A stretch of 9,903 nucleotides of DNA, taken from the NCBI GenBank assembly GCA_031267955.1, contig JAIRYB010000173.1:1-9903 (forward strand), in the 5' to 3' direction. This DNA comes from Spirochaetaceae bacterium. GTDB taxonomy: Bacteria; Spirochaetota; Spirochaetia; Treponematales; Breznakiellaceae. Position numbers and translations under genes: made by a program. The notes under the pieces were generated by a model. The model worked only from the letters and a program-made list of their open reading frames with translations, was not told where the DNA came from and did no database searches. Shown one piece after another: positions 5,799 through 9,903 of this stretch; the first letter of the stretch is position 1, and each line of letters begins with the position of its first letter.

Positions 5799-6542
5799 TC
5801 ATTTCAGCACCGCTTCCGATACCGGGTTCCCGTATTTATCGTAAACAGTGTTTCTGTTGTTCGGATCGGTGACGCGCGATCCCCGGTAGTAGAAAATGTA
5901 ATGGTAAGTTCCCGCGGGCAGGGGGAGCGCGAGGCTGTAGCGGCCGGGCGCGGTTTCGGCAAGGGTATGCATAAAGGGGTCCCAGCCATTGAAATCGCCG
6001 GCGACAGTTATTGTCTCTCCGGGGGGCGCGGTAAAGCGAAAATTTAAAGAGCCGGCGGCTCCTTCAAAAACCGTGAGCGTCCGTTTTATTTCCGGCAATA
6101 TTACTACCGAGCGGTGAATCCCCGATTCTGCGTCCTCGCGGCGCAGGGGGTTATAAGGATCCGTTGTCCAGAGGCCGTTTATGATAAGCCGGTATTCAAG
6201 GGTGCGGATGTTTTCCGGGGGCGTATAGGCGAAGAAGAGGACGCCGGAATCGCCGTATTTGGGGGGCGGCTGTTTGCCGTTTGCCGGGGGCGGCCCCTGT
6301 TCCGCCAGAACAAGGAGTTTGCGGAACCAGTAAATCGAGGTAAAATCCTCGTGCGCGAAGGCGATGCCTACGCTGCGGTAAGAAGAAGGCGCCGTAAAAA
6401 GAACCCCGTCCTCGATAATTTCCGGCCTGCCTGCCGAGCTTACCCCCAGGAGGCGGTCGTTAAATTCATAAGAATCAGTATCCAGGGCCCCGATATTGCC
6501 GATAATAAAAAACAGGAACATCAACCGTATGTGCTTTTTCAT
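5799..6542 (-). CDS. Secreted protein with two CBM48/AMPK-type (isoamylase-N-like) modules
   Basis: This 247-aa protein begins with a signal peptide: basic KKHIR, hydrophobic LMFLFFIIGNIGA, and likely cleavage near residue 19. There is no lipobox Cys, so the mature protein is probably soluble in the periplasm. Residues about 165-236 form a clear CBM48/glycogen-binding-like early-set beta-sandwich: LNFRFTAPPGETITVAGDFN, GWDPF, PAGTYHYIFYYRG, then TDPNN. Residues about 43-150 look like a more diverged copy, ending RLIINGLWTTDPYNP and containing a Pro/Gly-rich loop at 83-98. Such modules bind alpha-glucans in glycogen enzymes, but no catalytic domain is present, so the protein is a binding or scaffold factor. 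The gene is convergent with the M24 gene (3-base gap) and divergent from the FlcA-like gene (50-base gap). The ribosome binding site is weak. The specific function is unknown. Confidence 0.8.
   Translation of the reverse strand: MKKHIRLMFLFFIIGNIGALDTDSYEFNDRLLGVSSAGRPEIIEDGVLFTAPSSYRSVGIAFAHEDFTSIYWFRKLLVLAEQGPPPANGKQPPPKYGDSGVLFFAYTPPENIRTLEYRLIINGLWTTDPYNPLRREDAESGIHRSVVILPEIKRTLTVFEGAAGSLNFRFTAPPGETITVAGDFNGWDPFMHTLAETAPGRYSLALPLPAGTYHYIFYYRGSRVTDPNNRNTVYDKYGNPVSEAVLK
5835..6050 (-). other. CBM48-like module 2 (well conserved)
   Basis: Codons for residues 165-236 of the secreted protein. The AGDFNGWDPF turn (181-190) and the GTYHYIFYYRG strand (211-221) are the standard AMPK/CBM48 hallmarks, followed by the DPNN motif. 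Confidence 0.75.
6093..6416 (-). other. CBM48-like module 1 (diverged)
   Basis: Codons for residues 43-150. The closing YRLIINGLWTTDPYNP parallels YHYIFYYRGSRVTDPNN of module 2, supporting an internal duplication. The first half is diverged and interrupted by a Pro/Gly-rich loop (83-98), so assignment rests mainly on the C-terminal strands. Confidence 0.5.
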
Positions 6543-6562
6543 GCCTGTATCCGTTGTTTACA

Positions 6563-6590
6563 ATTATCGGCTGATGGACCAATATCTTAA
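6563..6590 (-). promoter_or_regulatory. Candidate promoter for the minus-strand secreted-protein gene
   Basis: Read on the minus strand, TTAAGA (6590-6585) and GATAAT (6568-6563) are separated by 16 bp and match the -35 and -10 consensus at four and five of six bases. Transcription would start near 6556, about 14 bases before the ATG. I find no good plus-strand promoter in the same 50-base gap, so the FlcA-like gene's promoter may lie further upstream inside the opposing gene. Confidence 0.35.
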
Positions 6591-6592
6591 TT

Positions 6593-9500
6593 ATGCCTTC
6601 GTTAAAACAGCTTGAGGAATTTCAAAAATCCTTCCGCAGAATGGGCCGCGAGCCGGAAGTTCTAATCGGGCTTCAGCAGGCGCCCGAAGACTATCCCCTG
6701 CCGGAACATGAGCCGGAAGGCCCCGATCCCTTTGAAGCCGAGGCTGCCGCCGGGGACGGCGATTCCGGCGCAAACGAAGGCTTTAACTTTGAAGATTTTG
6801 CCGACGGGCTGGGCCTGGATGACGGAACGGAGGCTGATACCGGCGGCGAAAACGCCGAAGACGATGATTTTTCCCCTATCGGCGAGGACGGCGCCCTGGA
6901 CTTCAGCGCTTTTCTGGACTCGGTCCCCGACGACATCGACGTCCCGGCTCCCGGAGAATCCGATGCGGGGCAGATCGAAGATGCATTTGGCGCGGATACA
7001 GCCGAAATCCCGGAGGAGAATGCCCCTGCCGGGACTCCGCCGGCGGACGGCGCAGGCGATTTTTCCGATCTTTCCGGCCTGCCTGATTTTGGAGATTTCG
7101 GGGAAGAAGATGCAGAGGCGGAAAGCGCCGGGCCGGAAGTGCCGGGCGGCCTTCTCGACGGGTTGGGCGAAGACCTTGAACAGTCCCGCGCCGAAACCGG
7201 GCCTGACGACGCGGACATGGCCCCGTTCGGCCCGGAAGAATTTGGCGGGGACGGCGAAGGCGCCATCGAGATGGGTGGCGAAGACGCTGCCGGGGGTTTT
7301 GATCTCCCGGATGAGGAATTCGGGGAAGGCGCGGGGATACCGCCGGAAGACGGAACAGCGGCCGCCGAAGAGCCGGACGGCTTTGATATGTCCGGCATTG
7401 ACCTGCCGGATATCGAGACGGAAGGCGGCATTGATCTTTCGAGTGACACCGGCGGCGGGTTTGATACCGGGACCGGGGCCGACGGCAGCGCCCCTGCCGA
7501 TGACGATGATTTAAGCCTTAACCTGCCCGAAGAATCCGAGGAAGAATCCGCCCTGACGGCCCCTTCGTGGAGCCCGGACGAAGATCTCCCGGAAAACGCC
7601 CCTTCCTCTGATTCTTTTGAGAGTTTCAATATTGAAGGCGACGCCGGCCTGGGTACGGATTTAAACCCGGCGGAAATGAAATCCGATTCCGGCGGCGCTT
7701 TTGGCGGGCTGGAAAATTTTGACCTTGAGGGGCTTGACTCTTCGGTTTTCGGCTCGGGGGTAAGGATGGCTCCGCAGGCCGCGCCCGAGGCGAAGGGGAA
7801 GCGGCGCGGAACCGCCAAAGCAACGGAGCCAAGATCCGAAGAAGTCGAGGAGATAAGCCTTAGCGAGGAACAGTACGATAAACTGCTTGCCGCCATCAAT
7901 TCGTATCCTTTAAATCTCAGGCTTGCTATCGAAGAGATTATCGCCGAACAGGTAGTAGAGCCGAATTTTCTGTCCTCGCTGATAAAACTGCTTATATCGG
8001 GCGGCTCCCCAAAGGAAGCGGCGTCTCTGGCGGGGAAGATACTGGGGCGTACCATCCCCATCCCCAAAGGCTTTGAAAAGAAAACCGGCGAAGACCTGGA
8101 AGAGGAGCAGTCGAGTTTCTCCTATATTTTTGTCCACAAGTTCCTGCCTGCCGCGGCGATTTTTTTTATGGCGATTCTGTTTGCCGCGTCCCTTGTCTTT
8201 CTGGTCCGGCAGTTTATTTACCTTCCCATCCATGCCGAATCAATTTACAGGACAGGGCTTGAACGGATAGAGGACGGGGAATACGAACGGGCAAATGATC
8301 GTTTTGATCAGGCCTTTAGAATCCGCCGGGTAAAGAATTGGTTCTACAGATACGCCGAAGCCTTTCAGAATGAAAGGCAGTATATCTACGCCGAAGAAAA
8401 ATACGACGAGCTTTTGCGCTGGTATCCGAGGGATAAAAAAGGCGCCCTTGACTACGCGGCGATGGAAACTAATCTCAGGAATTATCCCAAGGCGGAACAT
8501 ATCCTCCGTTCAAATATTCTGGATTACGCGGTCGATGACCAGGAGGGCCTTCTGGCCCTGGGGGATAATTACCTGGCCTGGGGAGAGGAAGATCCGGGCC
8601 GTTATGAAGATGCCCGCCGCGCCTACGCGAGGCTTCTGGAGCGTTACGGCTGGAAAGATCCGATTGTGGAGCGGATGCTGCTTTACTTTATCAGGACCGA
8701 TAACCTTGGGGAAGTGATCCCGCTACAGGAGTATTTTGACGAGGCTACCAAGCGGAAGATCAGTCCCCGCTCGCTCGCGGAGCTGGGGGGCTATCTCCTT
8801 GACAAGCGGCTTGAGGAAACGGACGGGGTGCCCGACGCGAATATCCCCCGTATACAGGGACTGCGCAACCTGCTGCTCCGGGCGGTGCGGGCGGGACCGG
8901 ATCTGCCGGAAGCCCATTATCACCTGGCGCGCTACTACCGCGATTTTGGAAACCGGGACGAGGAACGCGTTACCCTGGAAAACACGCTCAGGGTTTTTGA
9001 CAGCGCGCCCGAGGAATCGCCGCGGAGGATAGGCTTCCGGATTGACGCGGAACGGCGCATGGCGGCATCGCTGATAAATTCAAGGGAATTCTTCAAGGCG
9101 GAGGAACACCTGGTTAAAGGCATCGGCATTTTTGAAGACGCCCTGAGAAGGCAGCGCCTTTCCGCCGTCCCCGAATACGGCAGACTCTATGCCGACATGG
9201 GCGACCTTGAGTACTTTACCAAATCCGGCGACATGGAGACCGCGCTCGGTTACTACCGGCGCTCGGAGCAGAGCGGCTGGGCGCCGCCCGAAATCCGGTA
9301 CCGCATGGGATCGGCCTATTACCAGTTGGGAGAATGGGAGGACGCGCTGGGATATTTCTTCGACGTGTCCCAGGAAGTACCCCCGAACCGCCGGCTCCTC
9401 CACGCGCTGGGAAATGTCTCTTACGAGCGGGGAAACTTCTACGCCGCGCAGGGTTACTATTCCCGGCTGCTGAGCCTTCTGGAAACCGAGCGCGCCCGTT

Positions 9501-9889
9501 TCCCCGTGCTGAGTCCCAATGACCGGCCGGATCACATGGAACTCGCGGAAAGGCTCATGGTGGCCCGCAACAATATGGGCGTTACCATGGAGGCGCTGAC
9601 CCAGCGTACCGGCAATCCCGCATACCGCGCCGGCGCCCTCGGCCTCTACGCCGAATCGTCCCGCGCCTGGGACGCCCTTACCCGCGATCCGGTAACCATG
9701 GTCCGTTCCGGCGCGGGGGAATTTTCCACGCCCGGAATCAACCTTGCCTACCTTAACTCGCGCAACCTTCTCTACCCCCGGACAGGGTACGAGCCGGAAC
9801 TGTACCTGCGCATAGACAAGGACGTGCTTGAACCTTCTTCCTGGGAAGATCTTGCCCCGCAGGGCTACCGTATCTCGGAACTACGGTAA
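6593..9889 (+). CDS. flcA: Periplasmic flagellar collar protein FlcA-like; acidic N-terminus, one membrane helix, TPR domain
   Basis: This 1098-aa protein matches the architecture of spirochete FlcA (Borrelia BB0326), which anchors the periplasmic flagellar collar and is needed for stator assembly. Order: a short helical N-terminus, MPSLKQLEEFQKSFRRMGRE; a long acidic low-complexity region (about 35-390); a basic patch, KGKRRGTAK (401-409); a folded helical domain (about 421-495); one membrane helix, FLPAAAIFFMAILFAASLVF (517-536); then TPR-type helical repeats (about 550-1027) and a C-terminal tail. There is no signal peptide, so the N-terminus should be cytoplasmic and the TPRs periplasmic. 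ATG 6593 has only a weak ribosome binding site (GATGGA at 6572-6577); ATG 6641 is an alternative but would remove the N-terminal helix. The protein appears longer than the Borrelia one, probably through the acidic region. The name rests on architecture and remembered family features, not on an alignment. Confidence 0.75.
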   Translation: MPSLKQLEEFQKSFRRMGREPEVLIGLQQAPEDYPLPEHEPEGPDPFEAEAAAGDGDSGANEGFNFEDFADGLGLDDGTEADTGGENAEDDDFSPIGEDGALDFSAFLDSVPDDIDVPAPGESDAGQIEDAFGADTAEIPEENAPAGTPPADGAGDFSDLSGLPDFGDFGEEDAEAESAGPEVPGGLLDGLGEDLEQSRAETGPDDADMAPFGPEEFGGDGEGAIEMGGEDAAGGFDLPDEEFGEGAGIPPEDGTAAAEEPDGFDMSGIDLPDIETEGGIDLSSDTGGGFDTGTGADGSAPADDDDLSLNLPEESEEESALTAPSWSPDEDLPENAPSSDSFESFNIEGDAGLGTDLNPAEMKSDSGGAFGGLENFDLEGLDSSVFGSGVRMAPQAAPEAKGKRRGTAKATEPRSEEVEEISLSEEQYDKLLAAINSYPLNLRLAIEEIIAEQVVEPNFLSSLIKLLISGGSPKEAASLAGKILGRTIPIPKGFEKKTGEDLEEEQSSFSYIFVHKFLPAAAIFFMAILFAASLVFLVRQFIYLPIHAESIYRTGLERIEDGEYERANDRFDQAFRIRRVKNWFYRYAEAFQNERQYIYAEEKYDELLRWYPRDKKGALDYAAMETNLRNYPKAEHILRSNILDYAVDDQEGLLALGDNYLAWGEEDPGRYEDARRAYARLLERYGWKDPIVERMLLYFIRTDNLGEVIPLQEYFDEATKRKISPRSLAELGGYLLDKRLEETDGVPDANIPRIQGLRNLLLRAVRAGPDLPEAHYHLARYYRDFGNRDEERVTLENTLRVFDSAPEESPRRIGFRIDAERRMAASLINSREFFKAEEHLVKGIGIFEDALRRQRLSAVPEYGRLYADMGDLEYFTKSGDMETALGYYRRSEQSGWAPPEIRYRMGSAYYQLGEWEDALGYFFDVSQEVPPNRRLLHALGNVSYERGNFYAAQGYYSRLLSLLETERARFPVLSPNDRPDHMELAERLMVARNNMGVTMEALTQRTGNPAYRAGALGLYAESSRAWDALTRDPVTMVRSGAGEFSTPGINLAYLNSRNLLYPRTGYEPELYLRIDKDVLEPSSWEDLAPQGYRISELR
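6776..7750 (+). repeat. Acidic low-complexity region with recurring hydrophobic mini-motifs (within the FlcA-like gene)
   Basis: Codons for residues 62-386 encode a Gly/Asp/Glu/Ala/Pro-rich, probably disordered chain almost free of Lys and Arg. Short aromatic or aliphatic motifs recur in the acid background: FNFEDFADGL, LDFSAFLDSV, DFSDLSGLPDFGDF, GGFDLPDEEF, GFDMSGIDLPDI, GGIDLSSD, SFESFNIEGD and LENFDLEGLDSSVFG. They are degenerate in spacing and sequence rather than a strict tandem repeat. Confidence 0.75.
8240..9673 (+). repeat. TPR-type helical repeats (within the FlcA-like gene)
   Basis: Codons for residues 550-1027. Clear TPR-like units include SIYRTGLERIEDGEYERA (550-567), AEAFQNERQYIYAEEKYDEL (588-607), LLALGDNYLAWGEEDPGRYE (653-672), PEAHYHLARYYRDFGNRDEE (772-791), PEIRYRMGSAYYQLGEWEDA (899-918) and RLLHALGNVSYERGNFYAAQ (934-953). 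Intervening segments are helical but diverged. The repeats follow the membrane helix directly, so they should form a periplasmic superhelix for protein binding. Confidence 0.85.
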
Positions 9890-9903
9890 AGGCGAATAGC
9901 TTA

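Noticed and set aside
5821..5837. Imperfect hairpin ATACCGGGTTCCCGTAT as a terminator between the convergent genes
   Set aside because: It lies inside the minus-strand coding sequence, has a mismatch and no T tract on either strand.
6708..7514. A 268-codon plus-strand frame overlapping the FlcA-like gene
   Set aside because: It is a composition-driven shadow in another frame, rich in Arg/Pro/Ala/Thr with no recognisable domain.
6691..8067. A 458-codon open frame on the minus strand opposite the acidic region
   Set aside because: Its translation is a Ser/Pro/Ala-rich low-complexity shadow of the Asp/Glu/Gly codons on the other strand. It has no domain, and the plus frame continues into a clear membrane helix and TPRs.

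Overview
The window most likely comes from the chromosome of a spirochete, probably a moderately high-GC Treponema relative such as those of termite guts. The main clue is the long gene at the right end. It encodes an acidic cytoplasmic N-terminus, a single membrane helix and a periplasmic TPR array, the architecture of the spirochete-specific flagellar collar protein FlcA (Borrelia BB0326). The genus assignment is inference from this architecture and base composition.

Layout: (1) 1-1644, the 3' part of a CstA-family carbon-starvation/pyruvate-type transporter, cut at its N-terminus by the window edge and followed by two tandem hairpin terminators. (2) 1645-1975, a 331-base gap holding those terminators, a strongly structured element of unknown role (1776-1847), a near-consensus sigma70-type promoter (1895-1923), operator-like repeats at the expected transcript start and a strong Shine-Dalgarno site. 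(3) 1976-4487, a compact four-gene operon whose genes overlap or nearly touch: a YtrA-type GntR regulator with a TTG start, an ABC ATPase, a six-helix membrane partner and a circularly permuted papain-like cysteine hydrolase (YiiX/C92-like). (4) 4539-5795, an M24-family creatinase/Xaa-Pro-aminopeptidase-like metalloenzyme, probably with its own promoter. (5) 5799-6542 on the minus strand, convergent with the M24 gene, a secreted protein with two CBM48/AMPK-type (isoamylase-N-like) beta-sandwich modules. (6) 6593-9889, the FlcA-like gene, divergent from the secreted-protein gene with only 50 bases between them.

Working together: the GntR protein probably represses its own operon until an envelope signal or substrate relieves it. 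The ATPase and permease would form the transporter, and the hydrolase may act on the same substrate or on envelope material. The FlcA-like protein would sit in the inner membrane around the flagellar motor, with its TPR superhelix building the periplasmic collar that supports stator assembly. The CBM48-like protein may be a periplasmic carbohydrate- or protein-binding factor; a link to the motor rests only on adjacency. I saw no tRNA, rRNA, CRISPR array, insertion sequence or phage gene.
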